In this document: positions 16,140 through 23,603 of the stretch, piece by piece
Position numbering within the stretch: the stretch's first letter is position 1
How the letters are laid out: each line of letters begins with the position of its first letter
NCBI GenBank assembly: GCA_028285065.1
Contig: JANQQG010000157.1
Span: 1 to 37,566 of the forward strand
Source of the DNA: Phycisphaerales bacterium
GTDB taxonomy: Bacteria > Planctomycetota > Phycisphaerae > Phycisphaerales > UBA1924
DNA length: 37,566 bases
Direction of reading: 5' to 3'
Notes under the pieces: generated by a model
What the model was told of the DNA's origin: nothing
Database searches by the model: none
The model's input: the letters and a program-made list of their open reading frames with translations, nothing else
Translations under genes and position numbers: made by a program

Positions 16140-16670
16140 TCAGGCCGCGTCGGCGGGGGCCTTGGCCTTGCCGGCGAGCATCCCGTCGACCGAGATCGCG
16201 CTGCGTCCCCACCAGGCGAGGAGGCCCGCCATCAGGAGCATCGTCGCGTTCTGGAGGATGTGGCACGAGCCGACGGTCTTCGGGCAGAACGGCGAGAGCT
16301 TGCCGAAGCACCCGCACTCGACGTTGAGGTCGCGGAGCAGCACCGAGGCGTACATCGCGATGAAGACGACGAGCATCGCCCCGGTAATGGTCGCGGCCGC
16401 GCGCAGCCAGAAGCCCAGGATGAGCGCGAGGCCTGCGACGAGCTCGACCCACGGGACCAGGTGTGTCGAGAGGGTCATCATCCCCTCGGTCATCCCGTAC
16501 TCATCGAGCTTGAACGCGTGGATGGACTTGTTGAACAGCGCGGGGCCGTTCGTGATGAACAGCTTGTTGAACGCCGCGAAGACGAACACGCCCCCGAGCG
16601 CCACGCGCACCGGGAGCGCGATCCACCGGGTCATTCCGCACCCAGCTGAGCACGAGTCCTTGTCGCCCAT
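16140..16670 (-). CDS. MauE/DoxX-type redox-associated membrane protein
   Basis: A 176-residue protein with four likely membrane helices (about residues 17-38, 70-90, 92-112 and 140-156). Six cysteines are present: Cys7 and Cys11 near the N-terminus and Cys119, Cys121, Cys129 and Cys136 in a loop that reads VECGCFGKLSPFCP then GSCHILQN. This CGCFG...HIxxN signature is the MauE/DoxX type, whose members are tied to disulfide or quinone redox in the membrane; MauE is needed for methylamine dehydrogenase maturation. Here it follows a rhodanese and a DUF1573 gene on the same strand, so a thiol-redox role in the envelope is likely. The start at 16670 has a GGAG rather far upstream (11 bases). Confidence 0.85.
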   Translation of the reverse strand: MGDKDSCSAGCGMTRWIALPVRVALGGVFVFAAFNKLFITNGPALFNKSIHAFKLDEYGMTEGMMTLSTHLVPWVELVAGLALILGFWLRAAATITGAMLVVFIAMYASVLLRDLNVECGCFGKLSPFCPKTVGSCHILQNATMLLMAGLLAWWGRSAISVDGMLAGKAKAPADAA

Positions 16671-16732
16671 CGTCGATTCGCTCCGTTGGGCGCGTCGCGC
16701 GCCCGGGGTGTGAGTGGGGGTGGTGAGGCGGG

Positions 16733-17440
16733 TTACCAGTCGTAGAAGCCTTCGAACTCGCCCTGCCCGGTCTCGCCCGGGAGGCCCATCTTGACCCAGC
16801 CCGGCCATCCGTCGTGCATCACGTAGACGTTCTCGTATCCGTCGGGCATGAGCAGGTCGCGCACGGCATCGGATTCTTCGCAGTCGCCGCCGCCGCAGTA
16901 GATGACGACGATCGGGAAGTCCATGGACGTGTGGAACTCGAGGATCTGGGGCTGCTGCCCGTGGAAGGCCTCGAGCGGGAGGCAGATCGCGCCCTGGACG
17001 TGCCCTTCCTCGAACTTGTCCAGTGCGCGGGCATCGACGAACAGCACGTCGGGGCGTCCGAACAGCTGCGACGCCTGCTCGACGGTCACGTGGTGGGCCG
17101 GCCAGTTCGGGCCTGGCGTCGTGCGCGGGAACTCGGGCTCTGACGTGACGACCGGGACGTCGGGCGGCGTGTCGACGACCGGCTCGGTGTTGTCACTCGT
17201 CCCGTCGTCGACGGGCTCGGTGTTGCCGGTGCCGTCGTCGACCGGGTCCCGAATCTCGGGGGTGTCGACGTCGGGCTCGGTGTTGGCCGGCGTCCCTGAG
17301 TCGGGATCGGTCTGGCCGATCAGGTCGTTGATATCGGTCGCGTTCTCGGCGGACTCGGCCAGCGGGCGGAGCGCCATGTCGGCGAGCCCGAGCCCGAGCC
17401 CGACGCCGAGCAGCACGCCCATGTGGACAACCAGTTTCAT
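16733..17440 (-). CDS. Membrane-anchored rhodanese-domain protein
   Basis: A 235-residue protein: N-terminal membrane anchor (residues 3-22), then an acidic linker rich in Asp, Thr, Pro and Glu with imperfect repeats such as PVDDGTGNTE and PVDDGTSDNTE (residues 40-105), then a rhodanese domain (116-225). The domain has VLFVDARALDKFEEGHVQGA and the active-site loop YCGGGDCEES with Cys182 as probable sulfur acceptor and Cys187 five residues later. Rhodaneses move sulfane sulfur between thiols; the linker would place the domain away from the membrane, probably in the periplasm. GGGAA lies 6 bases upstream of the ATG. It sits between a DUF1573 gene and a MauE/DoxX gene on the same strand. Confidence 0.9.
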   Translation of the reverse strand: MKLVVHMGVLLGVGLGLGLADMALRPLAESAENATDINDLIGQTDPDSGTPANTEPDVDTPEIRDPVDDGTGNTEPVDDGTSDNTEPVVDTPPDVPVVTSEPEFPRTTPGPNWPAHHVTVEQASQLFGRPDVLFVDARALDKFEEGHVQGAICLPLEAFHGQQPQILEFHTSMDFPIVVIYCGGGDCEESDAVRDLLMPDGYENVYVMHDGWPGWVKMGLPGETGQGEFEGFYDW

Positions 17441-17461
17441 CGCGGGTTCCCTTTCACCCCG

Positions 17462-17496
17462 GTGCGCACGCGGTGGGTGAGGAGGCGCGTGCGCAC
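17462..17496. repeat. Perfect 11-bp inverted repeat, 13-base loop
   Basis: GTGCGCACGCG at 17462-17472 is exactly complementary to CGCGTGCGCAC at 17486-17496. It lies between the DUF1573 and rhodanese genes, 22 bases upstream of the rhodanese start. No T-run follows on either strand, so it is not a standard intrinsic terminator. It could be an mRNA-stabilising or processing hairpin, or an operator. Confidence 0.6.
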
Positions 17497-17508
17497 ATGA
17501 ACCGCCCG

Positions 17509-17535
17509 CTCCCCGCCCCCGGTCGGGGCGGGGAG
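17509..17535. terminator. Strong GC hairpin after the DUF1573 gene, no U-run
   Basis: CTCCCCGCCCC at 17509-17519 pairs perfectly with GGGGCGGGGAG at 17525-17535 across a 5-base loop. It is 20 bases beyond the DUF1573 stop codon. The stem could end or attenuate transcription, or protect the upstream mRNA from 3' decay. There is no U-tract, so a terminator role is uncertain. A second long hairpin follows at 17462-17496. Confidence 0.45.
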
Positions 17536-17555
17536 GGACGGGATCGGTCGGTCGC

Positions 17556-18878
17556 TTACTTCTTCTTCGCCGGCGACACCGTGTTCTTCTTCTCGGGTGT
17601 CCTGGCGGTGGTCTTGTCGGCCGTCTTGGTCGTCGGCGTGACGCGCGTGGGCCCATCCTTGAGCGGCGTGACGGCGGCGTTGGTCGGGTTCCGCAGGACC
17701 ACGCCCGAGAGCGGGATCTGCATCTCGTCCGAGTCTTCGAGGGACGTCCGCACGATCAGCGAGCCGGTGAAGGGCCCGTGGGAGCGGGGGCCGGTGCCCG
17801 CGACGGTGACGGTGTACTCACGCTGCCCGTTGGCGAGGTCGACGGGGCGCAGGTCGACGACGGCGCCGAGCGAGTCCATGCCCTCGAGGGCGAGGTCGGT
17901 GATGTCAAAGTCCGTTCCCTGCCGCGACTGCAGTCGGATGGTCTGCGTGAAGGGCTGGTTGAGTCCGCGGAGGCGGAGCGTGAGGCGATCGGGCGTCGCG
18001 CGGAGCTCGCCCTCGACGTTGGCGATCATCGTGTGCGACTGGACGGTCGCCTGCGGGTCGTTGGTCTTGACGCGGATCTGCGTGATGATCCGACCGAGCG
18101 GCGCATCGGGTGAGACCGTGGCCTCGATCTTGAAGCGGGTCATCATGTCGCCGTAGAGCTCGACGACCTCGGACTCGAGGACCTTGGTCGAGACCCACTC
18201 GTTGTCGCTGGTGACCTCGAGGATGTCGAAGCCCTCGCGACGACCCGCGACCTCAATGATCTTCGACGCACCGACGCCGCGCTCGACGCTCGGGATCGAG
18301 GTCTTGACGGGATCGATGGTGACGAGCGGCTTGACGAACGAGGTGATGTCGAGCTGCGCGTCGGCGATGGGCGGCTGCTCGAACGAGACGCGGACCGTCT
18401 TGTGCTGCTCGCCCCGACGGTTGGCCGGGTTGAAGGTCACGTTGATCTCGCCGGACTCGCCGGGCTGGTACAGCGTCTTGGTGAGCTGCGGCGTCGTGCA
18501 CCCGCACGTCGCGCGGACGCCCTTGATCTTCACCGGGCTCGTGCTCGTGTTCGTGAAGCGGAACACGTGCGTGACCGGGGCGGTGTCGAAGACCGCGCCG
18601 AAGTCGTGCGAGCTCGAGTCGAACGTCAGCGGGATGTCGGTGCGCACGGGGCGGACCGGACCCTTGGGCGGGTCGGTCGGACGCTCGCCCGCGTCCTGGT
18701 CGAGCCCCGGAGCTGCATCCTTGTCGGCCGGCTTCACCGGCTGGCGCCCCGGGTTTACCTTGCCGGCGTCCTTGACGGGCTGAGGGTTCTGCGGCTTCTT
18801 GCTCTGCCCGAGTGCGGGGCTGGTCGCCGCAAGGGCGCCCGCGGCCGCTGTGATCACGATCAGTCTCGAGAGCTTCAT
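17556..18878 (-). CDS. Secreted DUF1573 (HYDIN/ASPM-like Ig fold) protein
   Basis: A 440-residue exported protein. The signal peptide covers about residues 1-24 (LIVITAAAGALAATSPALG). A Pro/Lys/Asp-rich linker follows (25-82). The DUF1573 domain begins with DSSSHDFGAVF (HDFG at 91-94) and includes VKIKGVRATCGCTTP with Cys125 and Cys127. At least two more beta-sandwich segments follow to about residue 405. The C-terminus is a basic Thr/Lys-rich tail ending in a run of lysines. DUF1573 domains are abundant in planctomycetes and Bacteroidetes envelopes; their biochemical role is unknown. The CGC motif is conserved in the family. AAGGAA lies 9 bases before the ATG. The rhodanese and MauE/DoxX genes follow on the same strand. 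Confidence 0.88.
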   Translation of the reverse strand: MKLSRLIVITAAAGALAATSPALGQSKKPQNPQPVKDAGKVNPGRQPVKPADKDAAPGLDQDAGERPTDPPKGPVRPVRTDIPLTFDSSSHDFGAVFDTAPVTHVFRFTNTSTSPVKIKGVRATCGCTTPQLTKTLYQPGESGEINVTFNPANRRGEQHKTVRVSFEQPPIADAQLDITSFVKPLVTIDPVKTSIPSVERGVGASKIIEVAGRREGFDILEVTSDNEWVSTKVLESEVVELYGDMMTRFKIEATVSPDAPLGRIITQIRVKTNDPQATVQSHTMIANVEGELRATPDRLTLRLRGLNQPFTQTIRLQSRQGTDFDITDLALEGMDSLGAVVDLRPVDLANGQREYTVTVAGTGPRSHGPFTGSLIVRTSLEDSDEMQIPLSGVVLRNPTNAAVTPLKDGPTRVTPTTKTADKTTARTPEKKNTVSPAKKK

Positions 18879-18973
18879 GGGGTTCGGTTCCTTCCTCTTC
18901 GGCCCGAGGTGTGGTGGCTTGGTATGCCCCTGGATCAGGTGGATCTTGGGGCGGTGTTGCTTTGATCCGTGTG

Positions 18974-20140
18974 CTAGGCGGCGCCCGCCGCCGGTTGATC
19001 GATCCTGTCGGCCCCCCGGCCCGTTCCTTGTTCGTCACGACACGGGGCGGGCTGGAGATTGCCGCCCAGAAACGCGTCGAGCGCACGATGCACGCTCTCT
19101 GGATCCTCCGCCAGACGCACCGCCTCACGCAGGGGGCGGCATGGACCCAAACGCTTTGCGAACCAGCTGATCCGCCTCCGCATCTGGATCATCGCACCGC
19201 GATCCCCACGGTGCTTTCTCATCAGTTCCAAGAAACGACGCACCAGTTCGATTCTTGCATGCAACTCCGGGCAATCCGGGCATGAACCGCGGCGCTGCAG
19301 GGTCCAGGCGTCCCGGAAGAGCCAGGGCGTGCTCAGGGCCCCCCGTCCGATCATCACGCCGTCGCACCCGGTCGCTTCGATCATGCGGAGGGCGTCCTCC
19401 GGTTCCTTGACGTCCCCGTTGCCGATCACCGGGGCCCGCCCATCGATCGCCTCGACGACACGCCGGATTCCGGGGAGGTCCACGTGGCCCCGGAACTTCT
19501 GCGCGGTGGTCCGCCCGTGCAGGGTCACGGCCATCGCCCCGGCCTCGATTAGCTTCGGGGCGAGCCACTCGGCGACGGGTTCGTCGTCGAACCACCCCAA
19601 TCTGGTCTTGATGGTGGTCGGGACGCGTCCGTTCGATGCGCGGTCCACCGCTGTGCGCACGGATTCGACGATCCGCAGGGCCCGGTCGGGGTCGCAGAGC
19701 AGCTTGGAGCCCCCGTCCTTCTTGGTGATCTTGTCGACGGGGCAGCCCATGTTGATGTCGACGAGCGAGGCCCCGTGCTCGACGGCCCACGCGGCCCCTT
19801 CACCCATGATCGACGGGTCGGAGCCGTAGAGCTGCATCCCGATCGGCCGGTCCTCGTCGTTGGTCTTGGCGAGGTCGAGCGAGCGCGCGGTCCCCTTGAG
19901 CAGCCCGTGCGGGGAGAGCAGGTCGGTGCAGGCCAGACCAAGTCCGCCCTGTTCGCCGGCGGGGTCATCGTTGAAGGAGCGGCAGGTCAGCCGGAACGCC
20001 AGGTCGCAGTAGCCCGCGATCGGCGCGAGGAGCAGGTTCGAGGTCAGCTCGAGCGAGCCGATCTTCAGGGGGCGTCCGATCGCGCCGCGATCAGGTGTTT
20101 CTTCCCCAATCCCGCGGGTTGTGCAAACCGATCCAACCAT
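18974..20140 (-). CDS. dus: tRNA-dihydrouridine synthase (DusB-like)
   Basis: A 388-residue FMN- and NADPH-dependent enzyme that reduces uridine in the tRNA D-loop. Motifs are LLLAPIAGYCDLAFR, GMQLYGSDP, DINMGCPVDKITKKDGGSKL with catalytic Cys133, LHGRTTAQKFRG, VIGNGDV and GVMIGRGAL. The N-terminal 25 residues and the C-terminal 30 residues (polar, Gly/Asp-rich) extend beyond the usual family limits. The ATG at 20140 has no Shine-Dalgarno sequence; TACAGT ends 6 bases upstream on the coding strand, indicating a leaderless start. It is divergent from the ABC permease gene. Confidence 0.93.
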   Translation of the reverse strand: MVGSVCTTRGIGEETPDRGAIGRPLKIGSLELTSNLLLAPIAGYCDLAFRLTCRSFNDDPAGEQGGLGLACTDLLSPHGLLKGTARSLDLAKTNDEDRPIGMQLYGSDPSIMGEGAAWAVEHGASLVDINMGCPVDKITKKDGGSKLLCDPDRALRIVESVRTAVDRASNGRVPTTIKTRLGWFDDEPVAEWLAPKLIEAGAMAVTLHGRTTAQKFRGHVDLPGIRRVVEAIDGRAPVIGNGDVKEPEDALRMIEATGCDGVMIGRGALSTPWLFRDAWTLQRRGSCPDCPELHARIELVRRFLELMRKHRGDRGAMIQMRRRISWFAKRLGPCRPLREAVRLAEDPESVHRALDAFLGGNLQPAPCRDEQGTGRGADRIDQPAAGAA

Positions 20141-20146
20141 CGCCCA

Positions 20147-20152
20147 ACTGTA
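20147..20152 (-). promoter_or_regulatory. -10 box of dus (leaderless)
   Basis: TACAGT on the minus strand, followed by 6 bases and the ATG at 20140. No Shine-Dalgarno sequence is present and no clear -35 box was seen. The same geometry occurs at several other genes in the window. Confidence 0.55.
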
Positions 20153-20231
20153 TTCACGGGACGGCCTCCCGGACCGCCCGCGAGCCCTCTCCCTCAGCCC
20201 GCCACCACCACGCACGACGGGGCACCGTCCC

Positions 20232-20237
20232 TACACT
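20232..20237 (+). promoter_or_regulatory. -10 box of the ABC permease gene (leaderless)
   Basis: TACACT followed by 7 bases (CGCTGCC) and the ATG at 20245. No ribosome site precedes the start codon. No clear -35 box. Confidence 0.55.
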
Positions 20238-20244
20238 CGCTGCC

Positions 20245-21801
20245 ATGTACCAGGCGCTCCTCACTCGGCGCTATCTCTCGAGCAAGATCATGCCGCTCCT
20301 GGCGGCGATCGCTGTGATGTTGTGCACGGCGGTGGTGCTGCTCGTCTGGTCCATCATGGGCGGGTTCCTGGTCATGCTCCTGGACGCCGGGAAGGCGATC
20401 GTGGGTGATGTGGCCGTGAGCTGGCCGACGGCCGGCTTCGCCCATTATGAGGACCTGATCGATCGCCTGGAAGAGGACGAGAACGTCGCGGGGGCGACGC
20501 CGGTCGTCGAGACGTTCGGCATGCTGGGCCTGCCGGACGGACGCCTCCAGGGCGTGACGGTCCAGGGCATCGACGTGCAGTCCTACGCCCGCGTGACGGA
20601 GTACGAGCGGTTCCTCTACTGGAAGCCGACGGACGGGCCGACGCCGGACGACGACGGGGTGGGCGGGGACTGGCGGGCCGACGAGATTGGGCCGTGGCCG
20701 GAACTGCTCGCCGACGGACTCGCGCTGGGCGAGCGCGATCGTGTGACGGGCGAGTTCGAGCCCGCGCTCGTCCCCGGGATCGAGGTCGCGGGTTTTAGTC
20801 GTCGTGACCCGGAGTCGGGCTTCTACCGGTTCGGTCCGGTCGGGATGCGCACGCCCGAGGGGGACGTTCGCTGGGAGAGCGGGTTCCTTCCCTTCCTCGA
20901 GCTGACGCTCAACCTCGTGCCGGTGGACCGGACCGGGCGGCCGATCGAGGTGGTGACGCGCTCGTACCCGGTCGCCAACGAGTTCCGCACCGAGGTGTTC
21001 CAGATCGACAGCTCGACGGTGTTCATGCCGCTCGCCGAGGCGCAGCGGTTGTTGCGACTGGACGCGGCCGAGCTGGTGCGCCAGGAGGCGACCGATCCGT
21101 TCGACGAGGCGTTCGGGCAGGTCGAGGTGCTCGACGAGTCGCCGGCGCGCGTGACGACCGTGTTCGTGCGCGGCACCGGCTCGATGACGCCCGCCGAGCT
21201 CGCCGATCGCTGCCACGAGATCTACATGGAGTTCGAGCGCGAGCGTCGGGGGCAGGTCCCGCCCGCGGGGGCGACGCGCAACGAGCCGGGCTCGGGCTCG
21301 ATTCAGATCACGACGTGGGAGCAGCGCCAGGGCATGCTCATCGGGGCGGTGCAGAAGGAGATCGCGCTCGTCCTGCTCATCCTGCTGGTGATCTCGTTCA
21401 CCGCGAGCTTCCTGATCCTGGCGATCTTCTGGGCGATGGTCTCCGAGAAGACGCGCGACATCGGGATCCTGCGCTCGATCGGCGCGACGCGCGCCGGGGT
21501 CGCGTGGCTCTGGCTGCGGTATGGGCTCGCGATCGGCCTGATCGGTTCGATCCTCGGGGCCGCGCTGGCCACGCTGATCGTCTGGAACATCAACCCGATC
21601 CACGACTGGCTGGGCCGGACGTTCGCGATCACGGTGTGGGACCCGAAGGTGTACTACTTCTCGCGGATCCCGAACGACGTCGAGCCGGTGAAGGCCGCGA
21701 TCGTCGTCGCGGGCGGGCTGGGCTTCTGCCTGCTCGGAGCGTTGATCCCCGCGATCCGCGCTGCGTTCCTCAAGCCCGTGGAGGCGCTGCGTTTCGAATG
21801 A
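20245..21801 (+). CDS. FtsX-like ABC transporter permease (LolC/E or MacB type)
   Basis: A 518-residue inner-membrane protein with the FtsX-family topology: one N-terminal helix (about residues 15-45), a large periplasmic domain of about 320 residues, and three C-terminal helices (about 372-398, 425-447 and 483-505). The motif EKTRDIGILRSIGATRAGVA is the coupling helix that contacts the ATPase. In LolCDE this fold releases lipoproteins to the outer-membrane carrier; MacB types export peptides or macrolides. The N-terminus (YQALLTRRYLSSK) resembles LolC/E. The stop overlaps the start of the ATPase gene (ATGA). The start is leaderless by appearance, with TACACT 7 bases upstream. Confidence 0.9.
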   Translation: MYQALLTRRYLSSKIMPLLAAIAVMLCTAVVLLVWSIMGGFLVMLLDAGKAIVGDVAVSWPTAGFAHYEDLIDRLEEDENVAGATPVVETFGMLGLPDGRLQGVTVQGIDVQSYARVTEYERFLYWKPTDGPTPDDDGVGGDWRADEIGPWPELLADGLALGERDRVTGEFEPALVPGIEVAGFSRRDPESGFYRFGPVGMRTPEGDVRWESGFLPFLELTLNLVPVDRTGRPIEVVTRSYPVANEFRTEVFQIDSSTVFMPLAEAQRLLRLDAAELVRQEATDPFDEAFGQVEVLDESPARVTTVFVRGTGSMTPAELADRCHEIYMEFERERRGQVPPAGATRNEPGSGSIQITTWEQRQGMLIGAVQKEIALVLLILLVISFTASFLILAIFWAMVSEKTRDIGILRSIGATRAGVAWLWLRYGLAIGLIGSILGAALATLIVWNINPIHDWLGRTFAITVWDPKVYYFSRIPNDVEPVKAAIVVAGGLGFCLLGALIPAIRAAFLKPVEALRFE

Positions 21802-22580
21802 GCACAGCCGCCGCACCCAGCACCACCGAGTCGAGCCCGGCGCCCATCCTCGAGGCGCGCGCCGTCGCCAAGACCTACCACCTCAAGGTCGGACGCTTCA
21901 AGCGCGAGGACGTCCCGGTCCTGCACGGCGTCGACCTCGGCGTCGAGCCCGGGCAGTGGGTGGCCATCCTCGGCGCGTCCGGCTCGGGCAAGTCCACGCT
22001 GCTTCATCTGCTTGCGGGGCTCGACCGGCCGGACTCGAAGACGGAGGGTGGTGTCTTCTTCGAGTCGCAGGCGGTGACGCGGTTTGGCTCGCGGAGCCTT
22101 GATCGCTACCGGGCGAGGTCGGTCGGGCTCGTGTTCCAGTTCTACCACCTGCTTCCGGAGTTGAGCGTCGTCGAGAACGTGCTGCTTGGTGCGATGGTTC
22201 GGCGCGGGCGTTTCGCGTACCGGCGTGCCCAGCCCGAGGCGCGCGCACGTGCGACGGAGCTGCTCGAGTCCTTCGGCCTCGCCCATCGGCTCCGTCACCG
22301 CCCGTCTCAGCTCTCCGGCGGCGAGCGTCAGCGTGTCGCGATTGCCAGAGCGCTCATCAATGACCCGAAGGTCCTCCTCGCGGACGAGCCGACGGGGAAC
22401 CTCGACCACGACACCGGCCAGGCCATCATCGATGCGCTGGCCGCCGAGCGCGAGCGCACCGGACGCACCCTGGTGATGGTGACCCACGACCCGCAGCTTG
22501 CGTCCCGTGCGGACCGGGTCGTTCACCTGGCCGAGGGACGCATCGTCGAGACCAGCCGGACGGAGGCGGACCCTTCCTGA
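21798..22580 (+). CDS. ABC transporter ATP-binding protein (LolD/MacB-like)
   Basis: A 260-residue ATPase with all ABC motifs: Walker A GASGSGKST (residues 59-67), Q-loop VFQFYHLLPELSVVEN, signature LSGGERQRVA, Walker B VLLADEPTGNLD and the switch His in MVTHD. The LLPELSVVEN and ADEPTGNLD segments are typical of the LolD/MacB/FtsE group that works with FtsX-like permeases. The ATG at 21798 overlaps the permease stop, so both halves are made in a coupled way. A weak hairpin follows 21 bases after the stop. Confidence 0.94.
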   Translation: MSTAAAPSTTESSPAPILEARAVAKTYHLKVGRFKREDVPVLHGVDLGVEPGQWVAILGASGSGKSTLLHLLAGLDRPDSKTEGGVFFESQAVTRFGSRSLDRYRARSVGLVFQFYHLLPELSVVENVLLGAMVRRGRFAYRRAQPEARARATELLESFGLAHRLRHRPSQLSGGERQRVAIARALINDPKVLLADEPTGNLDHDTGQAIIDALAAERERTGRTLVMVTHDPQLASRADRVVHLAEGRIVETSRTEADPS

Positions 22581-22601
22581 TCCCCCGATTCCCTGACAAG
22601 G

Positions 22602-22617
22602 ACCCCGAATCCGGGGT
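22602..22617 (+). terminator. Possible weak intrinsic terminator after the ABC genes
   Basis: ACCCCG, a 4-base loop, then CGGGGT, followed by only two more T residues (TTC). The 6-bp stem and short T-run make it a weak candidate. It separates the ABC pair from the hydrolase-GH3 cluster, which has its own possible promoter at 22701. Confidence 0.35.
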
Positions 22618-22700
22618 TTCGCCATGGCCCTGATCGGGCGTGCCGGGCGCGTCCGACCGCATCAGATCCCCCTGTTCTCCCCTGTCACGCCCCGTGGCGA

Positions 22701-22706
22701 TATCAT
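22701..22706 (+). promoter_or_regulatory. Possible -10 box for the hydrolase-GH3 cluster
   Basis: TATCAT in a gap of over 150 bases after the ABC ATPase gene. Transcription would begin near 22713. The first plausible start codons in frame are TTG 22718 and GTG 22739, so this message would have a short leader unless the start lies earlier than I chose. Confidence 0.4.
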
Positions 22707-22738
22707 CGTCGATCCTGTTGGAGGCGTCAGCGGCCCTC

Positions 22739-23575
22739 GTGCGACCCAGTCAAGCCAGTGAAACCAGAGCAGTCCCGACCCACGCGACGTCCACGTGGCC
22801 GGTCCCGGACGCCAACGGGCGCGTCGTGGCCGACGTGGTTCAGATCGGGGACGGGATCCCGGTGGTGTTCCTGCACGGGCTGGTCGGTCTCAACGAGCAC
22901 TGGGACCAAGTGGTTGAGCGGGTCTCGGATAAGGTCCGCTGCATCCTCTTTGAGCTTCCGCTGCTCGAGCTGCCCGACCCGCACTGCTCGATCCACGGCG
23001 CAACGGACCTGACTGCCCGCTTCCTCGCCGAGCGCATCGGCGAGCCCGCGGTGCTCGTTGGCAACTCGTTCGGTGGGCACGTTGCGCTCCGGATCGCGCT
23101 GGACCACCCGCAGCTGTGCCGCGGGCTCGTCCTGGCGGGCTCCGCGGGACTTGCCGAGCGGCCGATCTTCGTGAACGTGCGCCGGCGCTTCACGCGTGCA
23201 TGGCTGCGCGGGAAGGTCGCCGAGCTGTTCCACGACGAGGCGAACCTCCGTGAGTCGGACGTCGATCGGGCGGCCGAGGCGCTGAGCGAGCGTCACGGGG
23301 CCCGCGCGATGGTCAAGCTCGCACGCTCCGTCCGGCGGGACCACCTTGGGCGCGAGCTCGGGCGCATCAACGCGCCGACGCTGGTCCTGTGGGGACGGGA
23401 GGACGTCATCACGCCGCCGGAGGCTGCCCACGAGTTCCATCGTGGGATCGCCGACACCCGCTTGCGCTGGATCGAGCGTTGCGGGCACGCCCCGATGATC
23501 GAGAACCCGAGCGAGTTTGCGAGCGCCCTGACCGAGTTCACCGACGAGCTCGTCGCACGCGACGCCGCCGGCTGA
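22739..23575 (+). CDS. Alpha/beta-fold hydrolase
   Basis: A protein of about 278 residues with the standard serine-hydrolase triad. The oxyanion region is VVFLHGLVGLNEHW; the nucleophile is Ser110 in LVGNSFGGHVALR; the acid lies in LWGREDVITPP; the base is His in ERCGHAPMIENP. There is no signal peptide, so it acts in the cytoplasm. The family includes esterases, C-C bond hydrolases and amidases, and the substrate cannot be told from sequence. The start is uncertain: no ATG lies between the upstream gene and the conserved domain, and GTG 22739 is chosen, with TTG 22718 and later GTGs as alternatives. The GH3-type gene follows after 28 bases. Confidence 0.8.
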   Translation: MRPSQASETRAVPTHATSTWPVPDANGRVVADVVQIGDGIPVVFLHGLVGLNEHWDQVVERVSDKVRCILFELPLLELPDPHCSIHGATDLTARFLAERIGEPAVLVGNSFGGHVALRIALDHPQLCRGLVLAGSAGLAERPIFVNVRRRFTRAWLRGKVAELFHDEANLRESDVDRAAEALSERHGARAMVKLARSVRRDHLGRELGRINAPTLVLWGREDVITPPEAAHEFHRGIADTRLRWIERCGHAPMIENPSEFASALTEFTDELVARDAAG

Positions 23576-23603
23576 GCACACAGCCAGACGACGGACCGAG
23601 ATC

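Noticed and set aside
16140-17440. DoxX-like protein plus rhodanese as a thiosulfate:quinone oxidoreductase (DoxDA).
   Set aside because: The DoxX-like protein has the CGCFG...HILQN signature of the MauE group, and no DoxA-like partner is present.
20194-21816. A long minus-strand open frame opposite the ABC permease gene.
   Set aside because: Low-complexity Arg/Asp/His composition, and it covers a permease with clear membrane helices and coupling motif.
22602-22617. A strong intrinsic terminator after the ABC ATPase gene.
   Set aside because: The stem is only 6 bp and the T-run is three bases, so it is kept only as a weak candidate.
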